Of a DNA stretch of 26,882 nucleotides, positions 25,301 through 26,882 are shown piece by piece; the stretch's first letter is position 1, and every line of letters starts with the position of its first letter. Source of the stretch: Phoronis ovalis (Eukaryota > Phoronida > Phoronidae); contig JAOXYB010047169.1 in the NCBI GenBank assembly GCA_028565635.1, positions 1 through 26,882 of the forward strand. The letters run 5' to 3'. The notes under the pieces were generated by a model. The model saw nothing but the letters and a program-made list of their open reading frames with translations. It did no database searches and had not been told where the DNA came from. The translations under genes and the position numbers were made by a program.

Positions 25301-25845
25301 CCCTCTCTTGCCAAGTGGATGAAGTATTTAAGGTATGCTAGCCAGCCAGATCGGTTTGGGGAACAGATATTATGGAGAACAGATAATATGACGAACAGAC
25401 TTGGGAGCACACGCTGAGTCTGTACATGCAGTCCCTTATCTGTGAAATAAAAAAAATTTAGCTCGCAATTAAGTGAATAGGGAACAGATATGACCTTCCA
25501 AACTACACCAAGAAAATAGTTTAAATAAGCAAGAAACATGTAACGAATATGTTGGTTTGCAACATAAACCATCTCAAAAATTATTCTCATTGGGTGCTTC
25601 TGATCGTAGACTCAGTCTACTGGATGCTTCCGATTTATAGCAAGTTTTCCTATTAAGTTTATTTGTTATAAGGGACACCAAAAACTACTTACCAGTATTA
25701 CACGTTCTGAATCATTCTTGCCATTTTTCTGCTGTGCCAATGAAGATGGGATCACTAAGATCGGTGAATCCATGCCAATATTTGTAAACTCATCAGAAGA
25801 TCCATTACGTTCAGGAAATAGTACTACATACTCCAGCGAATCCAT
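1157..25845 (-). CDS. LRRK2: LRRK2-like leucine-rich repeat kinase, N-terminal half (30 exons, partial at 3' end)
   Basis: In animals the family makes a very large cytosolic ROCO protein with ARM, ANK, LRR, ROC-COR GTPase, kinase and WD40 parts; human LRRK2 phosphorylates Rab GTPases and is linked to Parkinson disease. The window encodes 1321 residues: N-terminal segment 1-51, ARM/HEAT-like helices about 52-691, ankyrin 692-834, Ser/Arg-rich linker 835-1135, LRRs 1136-1321. Sum of exons is 3964 nt; phases agree at all 29 junctions and all introns are GT-AG. Alignment to human LRRK2 as I remember it is clear in several places, e.g. VECLLELGADVN (human VECLLLLGADAN), DWLYPTLTGKTS (human SWLGPLFPDKTS), MTRHRENIRLQ (human LTWHRKNKHVQ). 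LRRK1 lacks the ARM part, so LRRK2 type is preferred. The catalytic half is outside the window. Orthology is inferred; a tree with other LRRK genes would settle it. Confidence 0.93.
1527..1663 (-). CDS. LRRK2: LRRK2-like exon 29 (LRR 5-6)
   Basis: 137 nt, residues 1226-1270 plus two bases, phase 0 to 2. Acceptor TTGTTGTAG|ATTGA, donor GAAAG|GTAACA. It encodes DPPCPLVSLREFNISRNLL and PSWVAEFMPALEKLQLE. Human VKCPTLKQFNLSYNQLSFVP and VEKLEQLILEGNKI match closely. Confidence 0.95.
1664..2205 (-). other. Intron 28
   Basis: 542 nt of AT-rich sequence. It begins with the weak donor GTTGGT and ends TTGTTGTAG. Nothing else is recognised. Confidence 0.8.
2206..2316 (-). CDS. LRRK2: LRRK2-like exon 28 (LRR 3-4)
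   Basis: 111 nt, residues 1189-1225, symmetric phase 0-0. Acceptor ATTTCTAG|TTTAT, donor AAG|GTTGGT, a weak donor. It encodes MPNLKQLNLHNNNMVEFP and KKLQILNLSENK. Both follow the LxxLxLxxN rule; human has LTHLDLHSNKFTSFP here. Confidence 0.93.
2317..2750 (-). other. Intron 27
   Basis: 434 nt. It starts with GTACATGTACAG, a short self-complementary run at the donor. Nothing else is recognised. Confidence 0.8.
2751..2950 (-). CDS. LRRK2: LRRK2-like exon 27 (LRR 1-2)
   Basis: 200 nt, residues 1122-1188, phase 1 to 0. Acceptor AATTTTGCAG|CACGG, donor AAG|GTACAT. After ARSRSTSDYFSTPSKAV it enters the LRR domain with VRVFDLSSNGIKDLSKLVEE and SLENLDLSQNNLCRIPDSLF. Human has ITSLDLSANELRDIDAL at the same place. 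Confidence 0.95.
3218..3340 (-). CDS. LRRK2: LRRK2-like exon 26 (linker)
   Basis: 123 nt, residues 1081-1121, symmetric phase 1-1. Acceptor TTTCTTTCAG|TGTCC, donor ATCTG|GTGAGT. It encodes VSDVDSLSEHEYQVTPRLRR, then SSGQSAFEYGSCSPLIPLM. RLRRSS is another basophilic kinase-like site. Confidence 0.88.
3341..3881 (-). other. Intron 25, with a G-rich tract
   Basis: 541 nt. Between about 3666 and 3774 the plus strand is strongly purine-rich with many G runs, unlike the AT-rich surroundings; the transcript is therefore C/U-rich there. The densest part is listed separately. The rest is plain AT-rich intron. Confidence 0.8.
3748..3769 (+). other. Predicted G-quadruplex motif
   Basis: Four G runs (4, 4, 4 and 3 Gs) separated by loops of 1, 5 and 1 bases, fitting the canonical G3+N1-7 rule. 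The G strand is the template strand of the gene, so the pre-mRNA carries the C-rich complement. Confidence 0.75.
3882..4011 (-). CDS. LRRK2: LRRK2-like exon 25 (linker)
   Basis: 130 nt, residues 1038-1080, phase 0 to 1. Acceptor TCATTTCAG|AACAA, donor TGCAG|GTTAAC, a weak donor. It encodes SPMIPMRHIKRVHSELQFLH, then VEKGRRDSDAVSDIS. The last part recalls human SHMRHSDSISSL before the LRRs. Confidence 0.85.
4012..4659 (-). other. Intron 24, with inverted repeats
   Basis: 648 nt. It contains two perfect inverted repeats. TTGACCCAT at 4384-4392 pairs with ATGGGTCAA at 4459-4467. TGGCGAC at 4509-4515 pairs with GTCGCCA at 4552-4558, inside a locally GC-rich stretch. It may be a decayed miniature transposon; no terminal repeats or target duplication could be shown. 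Confidence 0.55.
4660..4742 (-). CDS. LRRK2: LRRK2-like exon 24 (serine-rich linker)
   Basis: 83 nt, residues 1010-1037, phase 1 to 0. Acceptor TATTTTCAG|TGTCA, donor AAG|GTAGCA. It encodes SWGRRHPSRSPSLSSADSS then VISHSSSK. The RSPS run resembles the RHSNSLGP area around human Ser935, though the +2 proline of a mode I 14-3-3 site is not present. Confidence 0.86.
5008..5172 (-). CDS. LRRK2: LRRK2-like exon 23 (linker)
   Basis: 165 nt, residues 955-1009, symmetric phase 1-1. Acceptor TTTTTTCAG|ATTCC, donor CCAG|GTATAT. It encodes SNLPKSRLRFRSCPSDLAEF, then SPRDPRLRKVKEDETHAVQM. Basic and Ser/Pro-rich, with no fold expected. Confidence 0.87.
5173..5493 (-). other. Intron 22
   Basis: 321 nt, with a strong pyrimidine tract before the exon 23 acceptor. 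Plus-strand open frames here are antisense to exons 22-23 and have no independent support. Confidence 0.8.
5494..5715 (-). CDS. LRRK2: LRRK2-like exon 22 (Ser/Arg-rich linker)
   Basis: 222 nt, residues 881-954, symmetric phase 1-1. Acceptor TTTTTGCAG|AAAAC, donor TTCAG|GTGGAT. Low-complexity polar sequence: KGRRRSIIQDVRSSLRQKF, then two GGSD boxes (HNGGSD and EGGSD) and a serine run. RRRS is a typical basophilic kinase site. In human LRRK2 the same linker carries the 14-3-3 sites Ser910 and Ser935. The frame is open past the donor to a TAA, but only this GT gives the phase needed by exon 23. Confidence 0.87.
5716..6216 (-). other. Intron 21, starts with the tandem donors
   Basis: 501 nt if the first donor is used. 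It begins with the 12-nt donor repeat. Downstream of it, TAAACA (6150-6155) and TGTTTA (6164-6169) can pair as a small hairpin 11 nt past the fourth donor site. The rest is AT-rich. Confidence 0.8.
6181..6216 (-). repeat. 3 x 12-bp tandem repeat carrying alternative splice donors
   Basis: On the minus strand the unit GTAATGTCAGAG occurs three times without mismatch directly after the first exon 21 donor. Each unit contains GT at the same place, so the repeat is also an array of splice donors 12 nt apart. The units stay open in the exon frame (GNVR each). Confidence 0.93.
6217..6354 (-). CDS. LRRK2: LRRK2-like exon 21 (linker start, tandem donors)
   Basis: 138 nt to the first donor, residues 835-880, symmetric phase 1-1. 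Acceptor TATACCACAG|AAGGT. It encodes a charged segment: GKQMATQVKSAEEKRSQRNS, then LFKIPMRFMLSETSQQQLR. Donors at 6217, 6205 and 6193 are identical (AGAG|GTAATG) and in the same phase; a fourth, weaker one (AGAG|GTTAAA) follows 6181. Each step downstream would add the four residues GNVR. Reading past the last donor meets TAA at once. Confidence 0.85.
6355..6682 (-). other. Intron 20
   Basis: 328 nt of AT-rich sequence. Nothing is recognised. Confidence 0.8.
6683..6890 (-). CDS. LRRK2: LRRK2-like exon 20 (ankyrin end, DWLYP motif)
   Basis: 208 nt, residues 766-834, phase 0 to 1. Acceptor TTCTATAG|GGTGT, donor GATGG|GTGAGC. It encodes TTALQLSMEMNCDMIMGLLL, then GLGLGDLHPDWLYPTLTGKT. The second part matches human GGFCIGKVEPSWLGPLFPDKTS, a segment that marks the end of the LRRK2 ankyrin part. 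Confidence 0.95.
6891..7301 (-). other. Intron 19, with a hairpin
   Basis: 411 nt. It contains the perfect inverted repeat CAGGAACAT / ATGTTCCTG at 7060-7087, described in a separate entry. Otherwise AT-rich. Confidence 0.8.
7047..7100. repeat. Inverted repeat (hairpin) in intron 19
   Basis: CAGGAACAT (7060-7068) and ATGTTCCTG (7079-7087) are perfectly complementary around a 10-base AT-rich loop. The stem can be extended outward with mismatches to roughly 22 pairs. Confidence 0.7.
7302..7421 (-). CDS. LRRK2: LRRK2-like exon 19 (ankyrin repeat)
   Basis: 120 nt, residues 726-765, symmetric phase 0-0. Acceptor TTTCTACAG|GGTGT, donor CAG|GTACAT. It encodes GVECLLELGADVNSGHGQ then ETPLCQACKRQDEVMVKLLL. 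The VxxLLxxGADxN and TPLxxAxxxxxxxMVKLLL patterns are classic ankyrin helices, and the first is nearly identical to human VECLLLLGADAN. Confidence 0.96.
7716..7816 (-). CDS. LRRK2: LRRK2-like exon 18 (ARM-ANK transition)
   Basis: 101 nt, residues 692-725, phase 1 to 0. Acceptor TATTTCAG|ATTTG, donor GCT|GTAAGT. It encodes DLYELAGECLYILGCEKNHK then MLISASAKGLLA. It corresponds to human CCKCFAKVAMDDYLKNVMLE, just before the ankyrin repeats. Confidence 0.9.
7817..8625 (-). other. Intron 17
   Basis: 809 nt. A 67-codon plus-strand open frame at 8157-8360 has no recognisable family and no GC rise. I see no other feature. Confidence 0.75.
8626..8743 (-). CDS. LRRK2: LRRK2-like exon 17 (last ARM repeat)
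   Basis: 118 nt, residues 653-691, phase 0 to 1. Acceptor ACTTCCAG|GGCTG, donor AAAAG|GTGAGT. It encodes GCVAMQVWAERGDEMSQVLV then NQGAHELLFYILENYTYQK, a helical repeat that closes the ARM region. Confidence 0.92.
8744..9147 (-). other. Intron 16
   Basis: 404 nt of AT-rich sequence. Nothing is recognised. Confidence 0.8.
9148..9290 (-). CDS. LRRK2: LRRK2-like exon 16 (ARM)
   Basis: 143 nt, residues 605-652, phase 1 to 0. The acceptor follows a clear pyrimidine tract (TTTTTCCATTCCAG|TGGTA). The frame is open further upstream, but no AG there has the right phase. Donor GAG|GTATGT. It encodes VQKKGLMLLQLLANSDMSWD then QLAEVIMAAMDKYPSSMSIQ. Confidence 0.9.
9291..9603 (-). other. Intron 15
   Basis: 313 nt. 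The exon 16 frame stays open for some 60 bases into its 3' end, but this part includes the pyrimidine tract of the acceptor and cannot be joined in phase. Confidence 0.8.
9604..9684 (-). CDS. LRRK2: LRRK2-like exon 15 (short ARM exon)
   Basis: 81 nt, residues 578-604, symmetric phase 1-1. Acceptor TTTGTAG|AAGGT, donor CCTTT|GTGAGT. It encodes EGGASFLNNANAVIRVIETL then THHTESL. It supplies the first helices of a repeat that is completed by exon 16. Loss of this exon would remove 27 residues without a frameshift. Confidence 0.88.
9685..10071 (-). other. Intron 14
   Basis: 387 nt of AT-rich sequence. Nothing is recognised. Confidence 0.8.
10072..10200 (-). CDS. LRRK2: LRRK2-like exon 14 (one ARM repeat)
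   Basis: 129 nt, residues 535-577, symmetric phase 1-1. Acceptor TTGTTTCAG|AATTA, donor GCTG|GTAAGT. It encodes ELVRNQCFIEKVHLKILHCM then DEILQETALETLTALAAAG. Human has MVKKQCFKNDIHKLVLAAL at this place. Confidence 0.94.
10201..10786 (-). other. Intron 13, with a possible cryptic exon
   Basis: 586 nt. The part at 10392-10424 would fit as a 33-nt phase-1 exon with a plausible acceptor but a weak donor (see findings). The remainder shows nothing. Confidence 0.65.
10787..10920 (-). CDS. LRRK2: LRRK2-like exon 13 (ARM)
   Basis: 134 nt, residues 490-534, phase 2 to 1. Acceptor CATTCCAG|TTACC, donor ATAG|GTGAGG. It encodes RTLPVLTSIFSRFSHDIELQ then QEVIGTVGCLADIG, a full helical repeat. At the next junction human LRRK2 has about 20 extra polar residues that are missing from this model. 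Confidence 0.92.
10921..11337 (-). other. Intron 12
   Basis: 417 nt, strongly AT-rich. Nothing is recognised. Confidence 0.8.
11338..11467 (-). CDS. LRRK2: LRRK2-like exon 12 (ARM)
   Basis: 130 nt, residues 447-489, phase 1 to 2. Acceptor CATTGTAG|AGAGG, donor TTTTG|GTAATG. It encodes RIQKLLFEKNTHMAIFHGMI then PKAQLSGCRAIRGLCLF, matching human FRKILLSKGIHLNVLELMQ and SGCKMLNHLF. Confidence 0.93.
11468..11783 (-). other. Intron 11, with a small GC-rich hairpin
   Basis: 316 nt. A short GC-rich island at about 11620-11641 (AGGGGCCCGCTGTGGG) is flanked by imperfectly complementary sequence, TAATGACATCC on one side and GGGATAACATTGTA on the other. Confidence 0.6.
11784..11890 (-). CDS. LRRK2: LRRK2-like exon 11 (ARM)
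   Basis: 107 nt, residues 411-446, phase 2 to 1. Acceptor AACTTCAG|AGATC, donor AATG|GTAGGT. It encodes DPIHTLCVGAILMHRKDESA then FSSACDAIYWMSADNG, in register with human MLSMLMHSSSKEVFQASANALSTLL. Confidence 0.92.
11891..12881 (-). other. Intron 10
   Basis: 991 nt, the largest intron of the compact part. It has a short ATA-type microsatellite at about 12247-12261. No coding or RNA signal was found. Confidence 0.75.
12882..13083 (-). CDS. LRRK2: LRRK2-like exon 10 (ARM, strongly conserved)
   Basis: 202 nt, residues 344-410, phase 1 to 2. Acceptor CCCGACAG|CTCCT, donor AAACA|GTATGT. After a polar stretch (NQEVKTNQDHQEKEW) it encodes WLKLVALVMTRHRENIRLQ then CLLEYKPCLQEMIGESP. These align closely with human WLEACYKALTWHRKNKHVQ and LLMYQNSLHEKIGDE. 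This is one of the best fingerprints for LRRK2 identity in the window. Confidence 0.95.
13084..13520 (-). other. Intron 9
   Basis: 437 nt. The plus-strand open frame at 13169-13357 has no family signature. Nothing else is recognised. Confidence 0.8.
13521..13640 (-). CDS. LRRK2: LRRK2-like exon 9 (one ARM repeat)
   Basis: 120 nt, residues 304-343, symmetric phase 1-1. The acceptor CCTTACAG|ATAGT is chosen because it alone keeps phase. The open frame continues 50 nt further upstream, but the AG there (GTCTAG|CTCAA) is out of phase with exon 8. Donor CTAG|GTATGT. It encodes DSVRRDMVNRSAEALLLNTL then MSNTHYGQLQYYGMTIFKHL. Confidence 0.88.
13641..14347 (-). other. Intron 8, with a decayed tandem repeat
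   Basis: 707 nt. About 290 nt of it (13781-14070) is built of degenerate repeats, listed separately. Confidence 0.8.
13781..14070. repeat. Degenerate minisatellite in intron 8
   Basis: About six imperfect units of 40-65 bp. On the plus strand they share the elements TTAGCT, ACTGA or GAGTGACTAATGAATG, CAGT and a short CTTTCTTA-like run. Examples start near 13784, 13823, 13866, 13908, 13975 and 14031. Units are diverged in both length and sequence. Confidence 0.6.
14348..14476 (-). CDS. LRRK2: LRRK2-like exon 8 (one ARM repeat)
   Basis: 129 nt, residues 261-303, symmetric phase 1-1. Acceptor AATTTTCAG|ATGAA, donor GTCAG|GTAAGT, a strong donor. It encodes NETVLTLVDAQLHIILLEEA then ALCPIFNVLLALLQSG, a helical repeat in register with exons 6 and 7. 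Confidence 0.92.
14477..14916 (-). other. Intron 7
   Basis: 440 nt of AT-rich sequence. Nothing is recognised. Confidence 0.8.
14917..15051 (-). CDS. LRRK2: LRRK2-like exon 7 (one ARM repeat)
   Basis: 135 nt, residues 216-260, symmetric phase 1-1 and the same length as exon 6. Acceptor TTTTTTCAG|ATATC, donor AAATA|GTGAGT. It encodes DIQRQLELVNNNEYQLIIDG, VLKNPNSREVSMAACQLF, KLFLNSN, matching human EEQLTEFVENKDYMILLSAL. Confidence 0.93.
15052..15405 (-). other. Intron 6
   Basis: 354 nt. It contains a perfect 10-bp tandem duplication, CATCACTATA at 15196-15205 and again at 15206-15215. Nothing else is recognised. Confidence 0.8.
15406..15540 (-). CDS. LRRK2: LRRK2-like exon 6 (one ARM repeat)
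   Basis: 135 nt, residues 171-215, symmetric phase 1-1. Acceptor TTATTTAG|ATGAG, donor AATG|GTAGGG. One exon encodes one repeat: DEVRRLLLNAENDITGNVIV, AMSAFQQSPAVQANSCLALK, ALLQNG. The pattern VQxxxxxALKxLL is the typical third-helix signature. Confidence 0.93.
15541..16062 (-). other. Intron 5
   Basis: 522 nt of AT-rich sequence. Nothing is recognised. Confidence 0.8.
16063..16151 (-). CDS. LRRK2: LRRK2-like exon 5 (ARM)
   Basis: 89 nt, residues 141-170, phase 2 to 1. Acceptor TTTGGCAG|ACATA, donor AACG|GTGAGT. It encodes HIIKVINEHAPVSEVQTAAF then KTLVHLSENG, a full ARM-like repeat matching human HQLILKMLTVHNASVNLSVIGLKTLDLL. It is joined to exon 4 across about 4 kb; the phase fit and the human alignment support the join. 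Confidence 0.93.
16152..20191 (-). other. Intron 4 (about 4.0 kb)
   Basis: 4040 nt, far longer than most introns of this gene. It holds a TTA-type microsatellite near 18178-18195 and several poly-T runs. No open frame longer than about 85 codons is present, and none has a family signature. I found no missing ARM exon: exons 4 and 5 join in phase and align continuously with human LRRK2. Confidence 0.75.
18178..18195. repeat. TTA microsatellite
   Basis: Six uninterrupted units of the trinucleotide within intron 4. Confidence 0.8.
20192..20274 (-). CDS. LRRK2: LRRK2-like exon 4 (ARM), isolated between two 4-kb introns
   Basis: 83 nt, residues 114-140 plus two bases, phase 0 to 2. The acceptor has a pure run of T (TTTTTTTTTCAG|GTTGG); the donor is GCACA|GTAAGA. 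It encodes VGCELLDVFMTKSF and LQRLIGANNDFA, close to human VGWSLLCKLIEVCPGTMQSLMG. Skipping it would shift the reading frame. Confidence 0.92.
21552..21632. repeat. Two-copy imperfect tandem repeat in intron 3
   Basis: Copy 1 (21552-21588) and copy 2 (21589-21632) both begin TAACAAGCT, continue TGAACAA and later share GCCATGAGTG. Copy 2 carries a small insertion (ATTACAA-type). Confidence 0.7.
24006..24182. repeat. Two-copy 60-bp direct repeat next to exon 3 donor
   Basis: 24006-24065 and 24121-24182 are alignable along their length: AGCACGAG, then TGATAAAA, GTTTC, CTATCAC, TATCT and ATAT in the same order, with a period of about 115 bp. Copy 2 also repeats GAGCTATCA within itself (24126 and 24161). 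Confidence 0.7.
24188..24279 (-). CDS. LRRK2: LRRK2-like exon 3 (ARM)
   Basis: 92 nt, residues 83-113, phase 1 to 0. Acceptor TTTTAG|TGGAA, donor CGG|GTAAGA. It encodes VECLQLLEASNAHKLL followed by LEIMTSMTSNPVIQR. The end joins to VGCELLDVF of exon 4, matching human VASVQQVGWSLLCKL. A duplicated 60-bp intronic segment reaches to within 5 nt of this donor. Confidence 0.9.
24280..24650 (-). other. Intron 2
   Basis: 371 nt of AT-rich sequence. Nothing is recognised. Confidence 0.8.
24651..24744 (-). CDS. LRRK2: LRRK2-like exon 2 (first ARM helices)
   Basis: 94 nt, residues 52-82, phase 0 to 1. Acceptor TTTGCAG|GAAAC, donor CATG|GTAATT. It encodes the amphipathic helices ETRVLLDQIRM and AEILVEYFELLKQQ, which correspond to the opening ARM helices of human LRRK2 (ETLVQILEDLLVF region). 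Confidence 0.9.
25208..25226. repeat. Hairpin in intron 1
   Basis: TTTCAGCT (25208-25215) and AGCTGAAA (25219-25226) are perfectly complementary around a 3-base loop. Confidence 0.75.
25361..25408. repeat. 16-bp tandem repeat in intron 1
   Basis: GAACAGATATTATGGA, GAACAGATAATATGAC, and a third copy conserved only in its first 7-8 bases. A further GAACAGATATGACC lies alone at about 25482. Confidence 0.7.
25693..25845 (-). CDS. LRRK2: LRRK2-like coding exon 1 (start codon)
   Basis: 153 nt, residues 1-51, beginning MDSLEYVVLFPERNG and ending NDSERVIL. The start has A at -3 and G at +4 (ACAATGG), a good animal context. An in-frame TAA lies 15 nt upstream, so unless an unseen splice acceptor lies between them the protein starts here. 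The donor is CTG|GTAAGT, phase 0. The segment is polar and has no signal peptide or membrane segment, as expected for a cytosolic protein. Human LRRK2 has a similar short lead before its first ARM helix. Exact N-terminus is less certain than the exon itself. Confidence 0.82.
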
Positions 25846-25860
25846 TGTTAGCTCTTGGAG

Positions 25861-25866
25861 TTACAT
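25861..25866 (-). promoter_or_regulatory. Minimal upstream ORF (start-stop)
   Basis: ATGTAA lies 15 nt before, and in frame with, the main ATG. If it is within the mature 5' UTR it is a minimal start-stop element, a type known to make ribosomes stall or skip. Confidence 0.4.
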
Positions 25867-26206
25867 TATTAAAGGTATAACTGTTTGTGCAATACTAACA
25901 TATCTTTTTCCGTATGTATATGGCGGGTCCTTGGAACAAACTGTAACTGCATTTACTGACTTCTTTACAGGTTTCCTTAAAGCATCTACAAGCCGATAAT
26001 CTAGCAAACGTTTTGTTCACCGATATCAAACAGCAGACAAATAGCAAGCGTGGGCTAGCCTACAGAGGCGTTCTTGTGACTAAAGATCATAAGCAATTAA
26101 CGTCTTAACATGTTTCTATGAATTTAATTTAGTAAAGTTAACCACTTTGGTAACCGTGACCATCTTATGACGATGACATCGCTGAAATCAATGATTGAAT
26201 CATTGA

Positions 26207-26255
26207 ATGAATGAAATCTGAACCCCGGGATCTGAACCCAATCTGTAATGCTCTA
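26207..26255 (-). mobile_element. Possible tRNA-derived SINE remnant
   Basis: On the minus strand TAGAGC (D-arm end of many tRNA SINEs) is followed by GATCCCGGGGTTCAGATTTC. This resembles the usual T-arm/B-box run GATCCCGGGTTCGAATCCC. An ATTC-rich simple tail follows. No good A box is visible, so it is a fragment or a chance likeness. Confidence 0.35.
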
Positions 26256-26419
26256 TTTTGAAGTGCATTAAATGTAGAAACTGCGCAAATACAGAGCTCC
26301 ACTCTTAATTCCACAATTGCAATGCAGCTAAATATACATAAGTCTGCATTGCATACTATTTTTCATAAAGCACAAAGCTATGATAAGGTAACTAAAACAC
26401 ACCTGGAATTTTGTTGTGA

Positions 26420-26519
26420 TCACGCGCGTCTTTTCTTTTTGTACTTCTCTCCTTGAAGAGCGCCAATGGTTTCCAGTGCCATCAAGCGCCTGTTTTCGTA
26501 ATTACGGTTTAATATTCTT
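26420..26519 (-). CDS. Unassigned coding-like segment, possible last exon of an upstream gene
   Basis: I do not recognise a family. The minus strand is open here and reads RNYENRRLMALETIGALQGE followed by KYKKKRRA and TGA. A possible acceptor (CCATGCAG|AAG) precedes it, though with a poor pyrimidine tract. The stretch is richer in CpG than its surroundings and very basic at its end, as real C-termini often are. It could be the 3'-terminal exon of a gene lying to the right in the same orientation, or a 20-codon upstream ORF in an unseen 5' UTR exon (ATG at 26482, followed by a GT donor after TTCCAG at about 26403). Confidence 0.3.
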
Positions 26520-26882
26520 CTGCATGGATTGTTGCAGCATTGATTTAAGTAAACCTACAAACTCTGTTAGACAATTTTTAGCGACAAAAAGCAACATTTT
26601 CTTAAGATTTGCACTTGTTAAAGGTTATAACATTTTCAACAATTTGTTTCTGATTCCTGTGTAAAATGAGATTCTACAATAACTGGATTTTGTAAATAAA
26701 TCTCACCAAACTTCATTTTTAGCAAACCAAAATCAACTTTCCTTAAGATTTGTACGTCTGGTAAAAAAAAAAATTTCGTAAAAAATGTTAATTAAACTTT
26801 AACTTTAAGGCAATATTTTGTTAGAATGTATAAAATGTCAAAATCTTTTAATAAAATCTAATAAAATTCACAAGGTACATAC

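Larger units (their letters stand above)
24745..25692 (-). other. Intron 1, with short repeats and hairpins
   Basis: 948 nt. It holds a hairpin at 25208-25226, a 16-bp tandem repeat at 25361-25408 and a 7-bp-arm palindrome at 25606-25620 flanked by a short direct repeat. The minus-strand open frame at 25282-25590 has no recognisable family. Confidence 0.75.
25846..26882. other. 5' flank / possible 5' UTR of the LRRK2-like gene
   Basis: About 1.0 kb upstream of the start codon. I see no clear TATA box or CpG island. It contains a start-stop codon pair close to the ATG, a SINE-like remnant with a palindrome at 26188-26255 and an unassigned coding-like segment at 26420-26519. Whether the 5' UTR is spliced cannot be told. 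The outer 350 bases are AT-rich with nothing recognised. Confidence 0.6.

Noticed and set aside
25718-25999. Plus-strand 93-codon open frame at the gene start
   Set aside because: It overlaps exon 1 in antisense; the minus-strand reading has a good start context, a strong donor and a phase match to exon 2.
26207-26260. A functional tRNA gene
   Set aside because: Only a T-arm-like and a short D-arm-like string are present; there is no acceptor stem, anticodon loop or A box.
1-26882. CRISPR arrays, operons or prokaryotic promoters
   Set aside because: The window is a split eukaryotic gene with GT-AG introns; no regularly spaced direct repeats or bacterial gene layout are seen.

Overview
This is a window of animal (metazoan) nuclear DNA. 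It is AT-rich, and its genes are split by many GT-AG introns. I can support one gene: the 5' half of a leucine-rich repeat kinase gene of the LRRK2 type on the minus strand. It enters from the right (start codon at 25845) and runs off the left edge while still inside the leucine-rich repeats.

I reconstructed 30 coding exons (3964 coding nt, 1321 codons plus one base). Every junction is GT-AG and the reading frame is kept through all 29 splices with no internal stop. In order the protein has: a short N-terminal segment (exon 1); a long armadillo/HEAT-like helical repeat region (exons 2-17, about residues 52-691); an ankyrin region (exons 18-20, about 692-834); a long Ser/Arg-rich linker (exons 21-26 and the start of 27, about 835-1135); and at least eight leucine-rich repeats (exons 27-30, about 1136-1321). 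The ROC-COR GTPase, kinase and WD40 parts expected for the family would lie beyond base 1. The order ARM-ANK-LRR and many aligned stretches point to LRRK2 rather than LRRK1, which lacks the ARM region.

Layout from right to left: 26882-25846 is 5' flank or 5' UTR, with a tRNA-SINE-like remnant and an unassigned coding-like segment. Exons 1-3 lie at 25845-24188. Two introns of about 4 kb each surround the 83-nt exon 4. A compact series of exons 5-30 follows between 16151 and 1157, with introns of 0.2-1.0 kb. Bases 1-1156 look like intron 30.

The main unusual points are: a 12-nt tandem repeat that places three identical in-frame splice donors (and a weaker fourth) at the end of exon 21; a Ser/Arg-rich ANK-LRR linker more than twice as long as in human LRRK2; several ARM repeats each encoded by one symmetric phase-1 exon; an isolated G-quadruplex motif in intron 25; and a few intronic hairpins and decayed tandem repeats. 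The species cannot be fixed from this sequence. A non-vertebrate animal is most likely, given the divergence from human and the small introns. I saw no plus-strand gene, no intact transposon and no RNA gene.
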